Positions 5,916 to 14,528 are shown, counted from the first letter of the stretch. The stretch: 30,922 bases of DNA from DASUMP01 sp036277635 (GCA_036277635.1 DASUMP010000068.1:1-30922), one strand, 5' to 3'. Numbers and translations: made by a program. Notes: generated by a model from the letters alone, not told the origin.

Positions 5916-8900
5916 CGTCGAGTCCGGAGGAGTCGGTCGGCGCCGCCCCGGGGTGGGTGCGGCGGCTGGTCGGCTACATGCTTCGGCACCGCGCCGACAT
6001 GTTCGTGTCGTTCGGCGCGGCGGTCGCGGGCACGGTCATCGCGTCGTTCTCGCCGATCATCCAGAAGGTGATCGTCGACGATGTGATCGTCGCCGGCGAC
6101 CGTCCGCTGGCGCCATGGCTGGCGCTGCTCGTGGTCGCCGGAGTCGTGCGGTTCGCGCTCGCGTACGTGCGCCGGTTCCGGGGCGGGCGCATCGCGCTCG
6201 ACGTGCAGCACGATCTCCGCACCGAGATCTTCTCTCAGCTCCAACGGCTCGACTTCGCCCGCCACGACGAGCTGCAGACCGGTCAGCTCGTGAGCCGCGC
6301 GAGCAGCGACGTCGCGCTCGTGCAGGGGTTCTTGCAGTTCCTGCCCATCGGCATGGCGAACGTCGTCCTGTTCGCCGTGTCGATCGGGTTCATGCTGTGG
6401 CTCTCGCCGCTCCTCACGTTGGTGATGCTCGTCGTGGGGCCGGCGCTGCTGTTCACCGCGCTGCGATTGCGCACCGCAGTGTTCCCGGCGAGCTGGGACG
6501 CGCAGCAACGCGCCGGCGATGTGGCCAACGTGGTCGAGGAAGCGGTCACCGGCGTGCGGGTCGTGAAGGGCTTCGGCCAGGAGCGCCAGGAGCTCGGTCG
6601 ACTGACCGACCGCTCGACGAGCCTGTTCGGGGCGCGCGTTCGGCTGGTCGACCTGCAGGCGCGCTTGCAACCGACGCTGCAGGTGATCCCTGCGATCGGG
6701 CAGGTCGCGGTGCTCGCGCTCGGTGGGTGGCTCGCCATCGAGGGGCGTATCACCCTCGGGACGTTCCTCGCGTTCTCCACCTACATGCTGCGGCTGACGC
6801 CGCCGGTGCGGATGCTCGCGGCCATCCTCACCGTCGGCCAGCTCGCGCGTGCGGGCGCCGAGCGCATCTTCGACCTGCTCGACTCGAACCCGTCGGTCGA
6901 GGAGCGCGCCGACGCGATCGACCTCCCCGACGGACCCGGCATCGTCGAGTTCGACGCGGTCACGTTCGGCTACTTGCGCCGTGAACCCGTCCTGCGCGAC
7001 TTCTCGTTGCGCGTGGAGTCGGGCGAGACCGTCGCGCTCGTGGGCACCTCGGGATCGGGCAAGTCGACGATCGGGCTGCTGCTCCCGCGCTTCTACGACG
7101 TGCAGGAAGGCGCGGTGCGCGTCGACGGGATCGACGTGCGCGACGTCACGCTCGAGTCGCTGCGCCGACACCTCGGTGTCGTGTTCGAAGACAGCTTCCT
7201 GTTCTCCGACTCGGTGCGGGCGAACATCGCGTTCGCGCGTCCCGACGCGACCGACGCCGAGGTCGAGGCGGCGGCGCGCGCCGCGGAAGCCCACGAGTTC
7301 ATCACCGAGCTCCCGAACGGCTACGACACCGTCGTCGGCGAGTTCGGCCTCACGCTGTCGGGGGGGCAGCGCCAGCGGGTCGCGCTCGCCCGCGCGTTGC
7401 TGTCGGACCCGCACATCTTGCTGCTCGACGACGCCACGTCGGCGGTCGACGCACGCGTCGAAGAGGAGATCCACGCCACGCTGCGGCGGTTGCTCGCCGG
7501 CCGCACCACGCTGCTGATCGCGCACCGTCGGTCGTCGCTCGCGCTCGCCGACCGGATCGTCGTCGTCGACGGCGGGACCGTGCTCGACCAGGGCACCCAC
7601 GACGAGCTGATGGCGCGCTGCGCGCAGTACCGGCTGCTGCTCGCAGGCCCCGGCGACGACGCCGAAGGCATCGACGCGCCCGACGCCGACGCCGTCGCGC
7701 ACGCCGACGACGAGCGCGACGCGTCGGGCATCACCCCGAGCGCGTGGCGGGGCGTCGAGCTCGACCCGCTCGACACGTTGCGGGCGGTGCCGCTCGCGAC
7801 CGGCGGACCGGGCACCGCGCGGCCGGGCGGCTTCGGTCCACCCGCAGGGGGCATGGGCGCGATGGGCATCACGCTCGCGCCGACCCCCGAGCTGCTCGAG
7901 CGGGTCGCCGCCCTCCCGCCCGCCACCGCCACCCCGGGCGTCGATCCCGCGGTCGAAGCACTCCCCGATCCCGAGTTCCGGTTCCTGCAGTTCCTCCGGC
8001 CGTACCGGCGCGGGCTCGCGATCGGCATCGGACTCGTGGCGCTCGATGCCATCGCGGTGCTGCTCGGTCCTGCGCTCGTGCGCCGCGGCATCGACCGCGG
8101 CGTGGTCGAGAACGCGACCGGAGCACTCCTCGCCGCCGCGCTCGTGTACCTCGGCGTGGTGCTCGCCGACTGGGCGGTGATGTGGGGACAGACGCGCGCG
8201 ATGGGTCGCGTGTCGGAGCGGCTGCTGCACGCGCTGCGCATCAAGGTGTTCGCGCAGCTGCAACGTCTCGGCCTCGACTACTACGAGCGCGAGATGGCCG
8301 GGCGGGTCATGACCCGCATGACGACCGACATCGACTCGCTCGCCCAGCTCCTGCAGACCGGCCTCGTCACCGCCCTGGTCAACCTGGTCACGTTCGTCGG
8401 CGTCGGCTTCGCGCTGGTGGTGATGAACCCGCGACTCGCGCTGGTCAGCGCGTTGGTGCTCCCACCCCTCGCCGTCGCCACGATCTGGTTCCGCGCCCAG
8501 TCCGGAAAGGCCTACGAGGCGGCGCGCGAGCGGATCGCGGCGGTCAACGCGAACCTGCAGGAGGGCCTGTCGGGCGTGCGGGTGTCGCAGGCCTACGGGC
8601 AGGAGCGACGCAACGTCGCCGAGTTCGAAGGCGTGGCGCGCGGCTACCTCGAAGCGCGCCTCGGAGCCCAGCGGCTCGTCGCGATGTACTTCCCCTTCGT
8701 CGAGATGCTCGCGGAGCTGGCGACCGCGCTGGTGCTCGGCGCGGGCAGCGTGTTCGTGGCCGACGGCACGTTGTCCACCGGAGAGCTCCTCGCGTTCGTG
8801 CTCTACCTCGACCTGTTCTTCGCGCCGATCCAACAGCTCTCGCAGGTCTTCGACTCGTACCAGCAGGCGCGGGTGTCCCTCGGCCGCATCGGCGACCTGC

Positions 8901-9700
8901 TCGCGATGGAGACCTCGATCCCCGAGCCAGCCGATCCCGTGTTCCCCGATCGGCTCCGCGGCGAGATCACGTTGCGCGACGTGCACTTCGCGTACCCGGG
9001 CACCACGATCGAGGCGCTGCGCGGTGTCGACCTCACCGTCGCGCCGGGCGAGACCGTGGCGCTCGTCGGCGAGACCGGCGCGGGCAAGTCGACGGTGCTG
9101 AAGCTCGTGGCGCGCTTCTACGACACGACGAGCGGCGAGGTCGCGGTCGACGGCGTACCGGTCGAGCGCTACGACCCGGTCGCGTTCCACGCGCAGCTCG
9201 GGGTGGTCCCGCAGGAGCCGTTCCTCTTCACCGGCACCATCCGCGACAACATCGCCTACGGCCGGCGCGACGCGACCGACGCCGACGTCGAGGCGGCCGC
9301 CCGCGCGGTCGGCGCGCACGACTTCATCGCGACGCTGCGCGGCGGCTACCTGCACCCGGTCAGCGAGCGCGGCCGTTCACTGTCGTCAGGGCAACGCCAG
9401 CTCATCGCGCTGGCACGTGCCCACCTCGTGGACCCGGTGATTCTGCTGCTCGACGAAGCGACGTCGAACCTCGATCTCGGTACCGAAGCTCGCGTCACCC
9501 GCGCCATGGGGATCGCCGCGCACGGACGCACCACGGTGCTGATCGCGCACCGGCTCCAGACGGCCCGACTCGCCGATCGGATCGTCGTGCTCGACGCGGG
9601 ACGCGTCGTGGAGGAAGGGACGCACGACGCGCTCGTCGCGCGCGAGGGGCACTACGCAGCGCTGTGGGCCGCGACCGAAGGGATCGCCCGAACGGCGTGA
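5912..9700 (+). CDS. Fused ABC exporter with two TMD-NBD halves (Rv0194-like)
   Basis: A 1262-residue polypeptide containing two complete half-exporters. TMD1 is about 20-330 and NBD1 about 345-580; an acidic then Gly/Pro-rich linker spans about 600-690. TMD2 is about 700-1000 and NBD2 about 1018-1255. NBD1 has Walker A GTSGSGKST (378), signature LSGGQ (482-486) and Walker B ending D506-D507, with Asp in place of the catalytic Glu. NBD2 has GETGAGKST (1053), signature LSSGQ (1157-1161) and a normal D1181-E1182. Both departures fall in the same composite ATP site, as in heterodimeric exporters with one degenerate site. The likely role is drug or lipid export at the inner membrane; the substrate is unknown. 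It starts at GTG 5912 inside the antitoxin stop. Confidence 0.94.
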   Translation: MTSSPEESVGAAPGWVRRLVGYMLRHRADMFVSFGAAVAGTVIASFSPIIQKVIVDDVIVAGDRPLAPWLALLVVAGVVRFALAYVRRFRGGRIALDVQHDLRTEIFSQLQRLDFARHDELQTGQLVSRASSDVALVQGFLQFLPIGMANVVLFAVSIGFMLWLSPLLTLVMLVVGPALLFTALRLRTAVFPASWDAQQRAGDVANVVEEAVTGVRVVKGFGQERQELGRLTDRSTSLFGARVRLVDLQARLQPTLQVIPAIGQVAVLALGGWLAIEGRITLGTFLAFSTYMLRLTPPVRMLAAILTVGQLARAGAERIFDLLDSNPSVEERADAIDLPDGPGIVEFDAVTFGYLRREPVLRDFSLRVESGETVALVGTSGSGKSTIGLLLPRFYDVQEGAVRVDGIDVRDVTLESLRRHLGVVFEDSFLFSDSVRANIAFARPDATDAEVEAAARAAEAHEFITELPNGYDTVVGEFGLTLSGGQRQRVALARALLSDPHILLLDDATSAVDARVEEEIHATLRRLLAGRTTLLIAHRRSSLALADRIVVVDGGTVLDQGTHDELMARCAQYRLLLAGPGDDAEGIDAPDADAVAHADDERDASGITPSAWRGVELDPLDTLRAVPLATGGPGTARPGGFGPPAGGMGAMGITLAPTPELLERVAALPPATATPGVDPAVEALPDPEFRFLQFLRPYRRGLAIGIGLVALDAIAVLLGPALVRRGIDRGVVENATGALLAAALVYLGVVLADWAVMWGQTRAMGRVSERLLHALRIKVFAQLQRLGLDYYEREMAGRVMTRMTTDIDSLAQLLQTGLVTALVNLVTFVGVGFALVVMNPRLALVSALVLPPLAVATIWFRAQSGKAYEAARERIAAVNANLQEGLSGVRVSQAYGQERRNVAEFEGVARGYLEARLGAQRLVAMYFPFVEMLAELATALVLGAGSVFVADGTLSTGELLAFVLYLDLFFAPIQQLSQVFDSYQQARVSLGRIGDLLAMETSIPEPADPVFPDRLRGEITLRDVHFAYPGTTIEALRGVDLTVAPGETVALVGETGAGKSTVLKLVARFYDTTSGEVAVDGVPVERYDPVAFHAQLGVVPQEPFLFTGTIRDNIAYGRRDATDADVEAAARAVGAHDFIATLRGGYLHPVSERGRSLSSGQRQLIALARAHLVDPVILLLDEATSNLDLGTEARVTRAMGIAAHGRTTVLIAHRLQTARLADRIVVLDAGRVVEEGTHDALVAREGHYAALWAATEGIARTA

Positions 9701-9709
9701 ACGCGCCGT
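9692..9709. terminator. Possible weak hairpin at the end of the ABC exporter gene
   Basis: ACGGCG pairs with CGCCGT across a short loop that contains the stop codon (7 bp if a T-G wobble is counted). There is no T tract. It lies between convergent genes, so it may act as a modest terminator, but a chance GC hairpin cannot be excluded. Confidence 0.3.
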
Positions 9710-9718
9710 GCAAGAGTT

Positions 9719-10154
<436 letters not shown>

Positions 10155-10158
<4 letters not shown>

Positions 10159-10565
10159 GCTGCCTCCCCCACGAGCTCGGCGAGCAGGGCGCGCACGCGT
10201 CGGTCGATCTCGTCGCGCACGACGCGCACCACGTCGACCGGCTGACCCGCCGGGTCGTCGAGCTCCCAGTCGAGGTAGCGCTTGCCGGGGAAGAACGGGC
10301 ACGCGTCACCGCACCCCATCGTGATCACCACGTCGGCGGCCCGCACGGCGTCGTCGGTGAGCTTCTTCGGCACCTCGGCGTGCACGTCGATGCCGAGCTC
10401 GGCCATCACCTCGACCACGGCGGGGTTGATCGTCTCTGCGGGCGCGCTGCCGGCCGAGCGCACCGCCACGCGACCGCCGGCGTGGTGTTGCAGGAGCGCG
10501 GCCGCCATCTGTGAGCGGCCGGCGTTGTGCACGCACACGAACAGCACTTCGGGCACGTCGGCCAT
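10155..10565 (-). CDS. arsC: Arsenate reductase, low-molecular-weight phosphatase fold
   Basis: This protein reduces arsenate to arsenite. It has 136 residues with the phosphatase P-loop C11-VHNAG-R17 near the N terminus and further cysteines C85 and C89 in MGCGDACPFFPGKRY. The latter resemble the redox relay of thioredoxin-coupled ArsC. Actinobacterial enzymes coupled to mycothiol share much of this sequence, so the electron donor is not decided. The region KRYLDWELDDPAGQPV is characteristic of actinobacterial ArsC. Start ATG at 10565 overlaps the stop of the channel gene by one base. The product arsenite would leave through the adjacent channel. Confidence 0.94.
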
Positions 10566-11278
10566 CACGCATCCTCCGTCTCGATCGGGACGACCACGTC
10601 GCGCGCAGTCGCGTCGGTGACCGTGGGGTACAACGCGCGCACGAGCCCGATCGCGAGCGCGGCGCCGACGAGCTGGGCGGCCACGAACGCGGGCGCCGAT
10701 GCTGGCTCGATGCCCGCGAACGTGTCGGTGAGTGTGCGCGCCGCGGTCACGGCGGGGTTCGCGAAGCTCGTGGAGCTGGTGAAGAAGTAGGCGGCGCCGA
10801 TGTACGCGCCGACGGCGAACGGTGCGATCGCGGCGCGCCCGCCGCGTGCGATGCCGAACACCAGGAGCAGCAGGCCGAGTGTGGCCACGACCTCGGCGAG
10901 CCAGATCCCGCCGCCGTCGCGCGACTTCGTCGACCACTCGATCCCGGGCTCGGAGTACATGAGGTTCGCCACGACCGCGCCCAGCGCGCCGCCGGCCACC
11001 TGCGCGCCCACGTAGACACCGAGCTCGCGGTTGTCGAGTCCGCCGAACACGCGATCGGCGAGGCTGACGACCGGGTTGAGGTGCGCGCCCGACACCGGAC
11101 CCACCGCGACGATGATCGCGGCGAGCCCGGCCGCAGTGGCGACCGCGTTCTCGAGCAGCTGGAGTCCGGTGTCGCCCGGGCTGAGCGTCTGCGCCGCGAT
11201 CCCCGAGCCGACGACGACGGCGACGAGGAACGCGGTGCCGACGAGCTCGGCGAGGGCGCGGCGGGCGAGCGGCGTCAC
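10565..11278 (-). CDS. MIP/aquaporin-family channel, probable arsenite channel (AqpS type)
   Basis: A 237-residue integral membrane channel with six hydrophobic segments and two half-helix motifs: NPV at 68-70 and NPA at 174-176. The residue after the second NPA is V177, where water channels normally carry the selectivity-filter arginine. As I recall, arsenic-linked AqpS channels also lack that arginine, which widens the pore. It sits between arsI and arsC. No ArsB or Acr3 pump lies in the operon, so As(III) made by ArsC or ArsI could run out through this channel down its gradient. Start GTG at 11278. Family is clear; arsenite as substrate follows from context. Confidence 0.9.
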   Translation of the reverse strand: MTPLARRALAELVGTAFLVAVVVGSGIAAQTLSPGDTGLQLLENAVATAAGLAAIIVAVGPVSGAHLNPVVSLADRVFGGLDNRELGVYVGAQVAGGALGAVVANLMYSEPGIEWSTKSRDGGGIWLAEVVATLGLLLLVFGIARGGRAAIAPFAVGAYIGAAYFFTSSTSFANPAVTAARTLTDTFAGIEPASAPAFVAAQLVGAALAIGLVRALYPTVTDATARDVVVPIETEDA

Positions 11279-11737
11279 TCAGCTCGACGCGCTGGACGCG
11301 CTCGCCGTGGCCGGCGTCGCGGGCACGTCGCACGCGCACTCGCTGGCCTCGGGGGTCGGCGCGAAGAACGTGTCGGAGTCGGCGAGCACCTTGTAGAACT
11401 CCCAGCGCTGCGCGTCGGGACCCTGCACCCACACCTTGTCCTGGGTCGCGTAGCAACACGTGGAGGAGTCCTCGACGAGCGTCTCGAGCCCCGCCGACTG
11501 GAAGCGTTGCGTCGCCGCGACGACCTCGTCGGTCGAGTCGACCTCGACGCCGAGGTGGTTGAGCGAGCCGGGCTCGCCGGCGCCCTCGAAGAGCACCAGC
11601 TTGAGGGGCGGGTCGGCGACCGCGAAGTTCGCGTAGCCGGGCTGGCGCTTGGCCGGGCCCACACCGAAGACCTTCGTGTAGAAGTCGACCGCGGCGTCGA
11701 TGTCGGACACGTTGAGGGCGAGCTGCAGGCGTCCCAT
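11279..11737 (-). CDS. arsI: ArsI/CadI-type vicinal-oxygen-chelate protein (probable C-As lyase)
   Basis: A 152-residue VOC-fold dioxygenase. ArsI enzymes cleave the carbon-arsenic bond of trivalent organoarsenicals to give As(III). The vicinal cysteine pair C94-C95 sits in TCCYA, the hallmark of the ArsI/CadI family. Likely Fe(II) ligands by position are Q5, H61 and E113 (KVWVQGPDAQRWEFY region). A C-terminal Cys-x-Cys (C134, C136) followed by an Ala/Ser-rich tail is extra. The ATG at 11737 has GGAGG 5 nt upstream; a longer frame to 11839 would run through the promoter and is rejected. It is the first gene of the operon. CadI-like proteins of unproven activity share this motif, so enzymatic function is likely but not certain. 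Confidence 0.87.
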   Translation of the reverse strand: MGRLQLALNVSDIDAAVDFYTKVFGVGPAKRQPGYANFAVADPPLKLVLFEGAGEPGSLNHLGVEVDSTDEVVAATQRFQSAGLETLVEDSSTCCYATQDKVWVQGPDAQRWEFYKVLADSDTFFAPTPEASECACDVPATPATASASSASS

Positions 11738-11782
11738 CCGGACCTCCCGGGGGCGGGGTGGGGGCGACCCCACCGGCGTTCT

Positions 11783-11798
11783 ATTGACGTCCGTCAAT
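11783..11798. promoter_or_regulatory. Putative ArsR operator 1 (perfect palindrome)
   Basis: ATTGACG-TC-CGTCAAT is a perfect 7+2+7 inverted repeat lying 45 bp before arsI. TTGAC/GTCAA arms are usual for ArsR-family operators. It overlaps the proposed -10 element of the ars promoter. Confidence 0.75.
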
Positions 11799-11824
11799 GT
11801 ATGGGACGCATCGACCGCCGTCAA
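11796..11824 (-). promoter_or_regulatory. Sigma70-type promoter of the ars operon
   Basis: On the minus strand TTGACG (11824-11819), a 17-bp spacer and TACATT (11801-11796) form a near-consensus promoter pointing into arsI. The -35 lies in operator 2 and the -10 overlaps the edge of operator 1, so a bound repressor would block polymerase. Confidence 0.7.
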
Positions 11825-11825
11825 T
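11810..11825. promoter_or_regulatory. Putative ArsR operator 2 (imperfect copy)
   Basis: ATCGACCGCCGTCAAT matches operator 1 at 13 of 16 positions and starts 27 bp from it. Its CGTCAA half is also the -35 hexamer of the ars promoter read on the minus strand. Confidence 0.6.
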
Positions 11826-11858
11826 AGATAGACCGACATCGATACGAAAACCCTGGGT

Positions 11859-11864
11859 TAGCGT
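11859..11864 (+). promoter_or_regulatory. Candidate -10 box of a leaderless alpha-glucosidase transcript
   Basis: TAGCGT stands 7 nt before GTG 11872, with no ribosome-binding site between. The same arrangement is seen before the genes at 14529 and 16044. Confidence 0.4.
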
Positions 11865-11871
11865 CGGCGCC

Positions 11872-13488
11872 GTGACGGGGATGCCGAGCGATCGACCGGG
11901 GCGGGTGTGGTGGCGCGACGGGACGCTCTACCAGATCTATCCCCGCTCCTACCAGGACTCCAACGGCGACGGGATCGGTGACCTGCCCGGTCTCATCGCC
12001 CGGCTCGACCACCTCCAGTGGCTCGGGGTCGAGGGCATCTGGCTCGATCCGATCACGGTGTCGCCCGACGACGACTGGGGCTACGACGTCGCCGACTTCT
12101 GCGACGTGAACCCTCCCCTCGGCACGCTCGCCGACGCGGAACGCCTCGTCGAGGAGGCGGGTCGGCGAGGGATGCGGGTGGTCCTCGACCTCGTTCCGAA
12201 CCACACGAGCGACCGGCACCCGTGGTTCGTCGACGCGCGTTCGTCGCGCGACGCCGCGCACCGCGATTGGTACGTGTGGGCAGACCCCGCGCCCGACGGC
12301 GGCCCGCCGAACAACTGGGTCAACACGTTCCATCCCGGCAAGCCCGCGTGGACGCTCGACGAGACGACCGGCCAGTACTACCTGCACAACTTCTTGCCGT
12401 CGCAGCCCGACCTCAACTGGTGGAACGACGCGGTGCGCGACGAGTTCGACCGGATCCTGCGCTTCTGGTTCGACCGGGGCGTCGCCGGGTTCCGCATCGA
12501 CGTGTGCCACATGGTCGTGAAGGACCGCGAGCTGCGCGACAACCCGCCGGCCACTCCCGACGACCACTGGTACGTGCAGCTGCGCGGCCAACGCCAGACG
12601 TACAACGCGGGTCGTCCCGAGGTGCACGACGTCATCCGCCGGTGGCGGGCGATCGCGGAGGAGTACGAGCCGAAGCGGATCCTCATCGGCGAGACGTACG
12701 TGTTCGATCCGGAGCTCTACACGTCGTTCTACGGCGCCGACGACGAGCTGCACATGGCGTTCAACTTCATGTTCTTGCACGCGCCGTTCGACGCTGCCGA
12801 GCTGCGCTCGATCGTGGAGCGCACCGAAGCGATGCTGCCCGAGTTCGCATGGCCGGTGTGGACCGCGGGCAACCACGACAACCGCCGTTTCCCGACCCGG
12901 TGGGCCGACGGCGACCCGGCCAAGGCGCGACTGGCGATGTTGCTGTTGCTGACGCTGCGCGGCACGCCGTTCGTGTACTACGGCGACGAGATCGCGATGC
13001 CCGACACCGACGTACCGGAGGCGCGCATCCTCGACCCGGTGGGCAAGTTCCACGGCAAGCGACTCGGCCGCGACCCCGAGCGCACGCCGATGCAGTGGTC
13101 ACCCGACCCGGGCGCGGGCTTCAGCGAGCCGGGCGTGGAACCGTGGTTGCCCTACGGCGACCCGCGCGGATGGAACGTCGCCGACCAACGCCGCGAGCCC
13201 GACTCGATGCTTTCGCTCACGCGTGACCTGATCGGGCTGCGCGATGCGATCCCCGACCTGCGGCGCGGCGACTACCGCACCGACGAGCAGTCGGACGCGA
13301 CTCGTTGGGTGTTCCACCGCGGCGAGCGCGTCGTGGTGGCGCTCAACTTCTCCGACGACCCGACCACGTGCACCGTCGCGCCCGGCGAGATCCGCGTGTG
13401 CACCGACCGCGTCCGCGACGACGAACGCGTCGAGCGCGACCTCGTGCTCGCCCCCTGGACCGGCGCCGTGGTCTGGCTCGACGGCTAG
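11872..13488 (+). CDS. GH13 alpha-glucosidase / oligo-1,6-glucosidase
   Basis: A 538-residue cytoplasmic alpha-amylase-family hydrolase that releases glucose from short alpha-glucosides. The conserved regions are in order: DLVPNHTSDRHPWF (region I), GFRIDVCH with nucleophile D210 (region II), LIGETYV with acid/base E274 (region III) and AGNHDNRR with stabiliser D336 (region IV). The opening WWRDGTLYQIYPRSYQD, DSNGDGIGDLPG and the ending with a small beta domain are typical of oligo-1,6-glucosidases and trehalose- or sucrose-active relatives. Specificity among these is uncertain. GTG 11872 is chosen because of the TAGCGT box 7 nt upstream; ATG 11881 is an alternative. The stop shares four bases (CTAG) with the convergent PHP gene. 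Confidence 0.94.
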   Translation: MTGMPSDRPGRVWWRDGTLYQIYPRSYQDSNGDGIGDLPGLIARLDHLQWLGVEGIWLDPITVSPDDDWGYDVADFCDVNPPLGTLADAERLVEEAGRRGMRVVLDLVPNHTSDRHPWFVDARSSRDAAHRDWYVWADPAPDGGPPNNWVNTFHPGKPAWTLDETTGQYYLHNFLPSQPDLNWWNDAVRDEFDRILRFWFDRGVAGFRIDVCHMVVKDRELRDNPPATPDDHWYVQLRGQRQTYNAGRPEVHDVIRRWRAIAEEYEPKRILIGETYVFDPELYTSFYGADDELHMAFNFMFLHAPFDAAELRSIVERTEAMLPEFAWPVWTAGNHDNRRFPTRWADGDPAKARLAMLLLLTLRGTPFVYYGDEIAMPDTDVPEARILDPVGKFHGKRLGRDPERTPMQWSPDPGAGFSEPGVEPWLPYGDPRGWNVADQRREPDSMLSLTRDLIGLRDAIPDLRRGDYRTDEQSDATRWVFHRGERVVVALNFSDDPTTCTVAPGEIRVCTDRVRDDERVERDLVLAPWTGAVVWLDG

Positions 13489-14504
13489 CCGGGGTGGTGG
13501 CTGGCGCACCAGGCGAGGAGGTCGTCGACGGGCCAGGCGTTGACGACGCGCTCTACCGGGATCGCGAACTCGGCGACGCGGTCGGTGCCGAACGGGTGCC
13601 ACTCGAGCTGGTCGGTGGCGTGCGCGTCGGTGTCGATCGAGATCTTGACCTCGAGCTCCGCGATCGTCTCCAGCATCCGACGGGGCGGGTCGAGACGTTC
13701 GGGGCGGCAGTTCACCTCGACGGCCTTGTCGAACGCGCGGCACGCGTCGAACACGACACGCTCGTCGAACTCGGATTCGGGCCGACCCTTGCCGACCACG
13801 AGACGTCCGGTGCAGTGCCCGAGGATGTCGGCGTGCGGGTTCTCCATCGCGCGCACCATGCGCTTCGTCATGAGTGACCGTTCCATGCGCAGCTTCGAGT
13901 GCACCGACGCGACGACCACGTCGATCTCGGCGAGCAGGTCGGGATCTTGGTCGAGCGTGCCGTCTTCGTTGATGTCGACCTCGATGCCGGTGAGCACGCG
14001 GAACGGGGCGAGCGCGCGGTTGATCTCCTCGACGACGCGGATCTGGTTGCGCAGCCGTTCGGGCGACAGGCCGTTCGCGATCGTGAGCCGGGGTGAGTGG
14101 TCGGTGAGCGCGATGTAGTCGTGGCCGAGTTCGCGGGCTTTGGTGGCCATCGCGAGGATCGGCGCGCCGCCGTCGGACCAGTCGGAGTGGAGGTGGAGGT
14201 CGCCGCGCAGCGCCTGCCGCAGCTGTTCGCCCGCGTCGGTGCGGTGCTCCTCGACGCGCCCGAGGAGCTTGTCGAGGTAGGCGGGGGTGCGACCGGCGAG
14301 CACGTCGGTGATCACCGCGGCGGTGGCGTCGCCGACGCCGGAGATCTGCTGGAGCCGGCCGAGCTCGGCGAGCCGGCGCAGCTCCGCCTCGCCGAAGGGC
14401 TCGATGGCCTTGGCCGCGCGCTGGAACGCCTGGACCTTGTAGCGGGGTTCGCGGGCCCGGACGAGCAGTCCGGCGATCTGGTCGAGCGCCTCGGCCGGCG
14501 TCAT
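13485..14504 (-). CDS. PHP-domain protein with PolX-like N-terminal HhH domain
   Basis: A 339-residue protein. Residues 1-95 resemble the 8-kDa DNA-binding domain of family X DNA polymerases, including YKVQAFQRAAKAIE and the helix-hairpin-helix LQQISGVGDATAAVI (51-65). From about 101 comes a complete PHP phosphoesterase: DLHLHSDWSDG (102-112), TDHS (134-137), GIEVDI (173-178), ASVHS (199-203), GHCTGR (229-234), VEVN and SIDTDAH (289-295), which gather the metal ligands. The nucleotidyltransferase core that lies between these parts in bacterial PolX is absent. It may be a 3'-5' exonuclease or phosphatase acting on DNA ends. The ATG at 14504 has TACCGT 7 nt upstream. The end overlaps the alpha-glucosidase stop. 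Confidence 0.9.
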   Translation of the reverse strand: MTPAEALDQIAGLLVRAREPRYKVQAFQRAAKAIEPFGEAELRRLAELGRLQQISGVGDATAAVITDVLAGRTPAYLDKLLGRVEEHRTDAGEQLRQALRGDLHLHSDWSDGGAPILAMATKARELGHDYIALTDHSPRLTIANGLSPERLRNQIRVVEEINRALAPFRVLTGIEVDINEDGTLDQDPDLLAEIDVVVASVHSKLRMERSLMTKRMVRAMENPHADILGHCTGRLVVGKGRPESEFDERVVFDACRAFDKAVEVNCRPERLDPPRRMLETIAELEVKISIDTDAHATDQLEWHPFGTDRVAEFAIPVERVVNAWPVDDLLAWCASHHPG

Positions 14505-14511
14505 CGCCTCG

Positions 14512-14521
14512 ACGGTACCCT
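14512..14521. promoter_or_regulatory. Overlapping divergent -10 elements
   Basis: ACGGTACCCT contains TACCCT on the plus strand (14516-14521), 7 nt before the SRPBCC ATG. Read on the minus strand it contains TACCGT (14517-14512), 7 nt before the PHP gene ATG. The two hexamers share the central TA, and both genes would be leaderless. Confidence 0.5.
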
Positions 14522-14528
14522 CCGCGTC

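Noticed and set aside
5809..6984. PIN-domain toxin partner for the antitoxin in an overlapping frame
   Set aside because: The frame gives an Arg/Ala-rich peptide without the conserved acidic residues of PIN domains and overlaps the ABC exporter throughout.
5699..9355. A 1218-codon open frame on the minus strand
   Set aside because: It is the exact antisense of the ABC exporter, is Arg/Glu/His-rich without any recognisable domain, and is what third-position GC bias produces opposite a long real gene.
10511..11827. 438-codon plus-strand frame opposite the ars operon
   Set aside because: It has no domain and runs antisense to three genes with clear motifs and overlapping starts.
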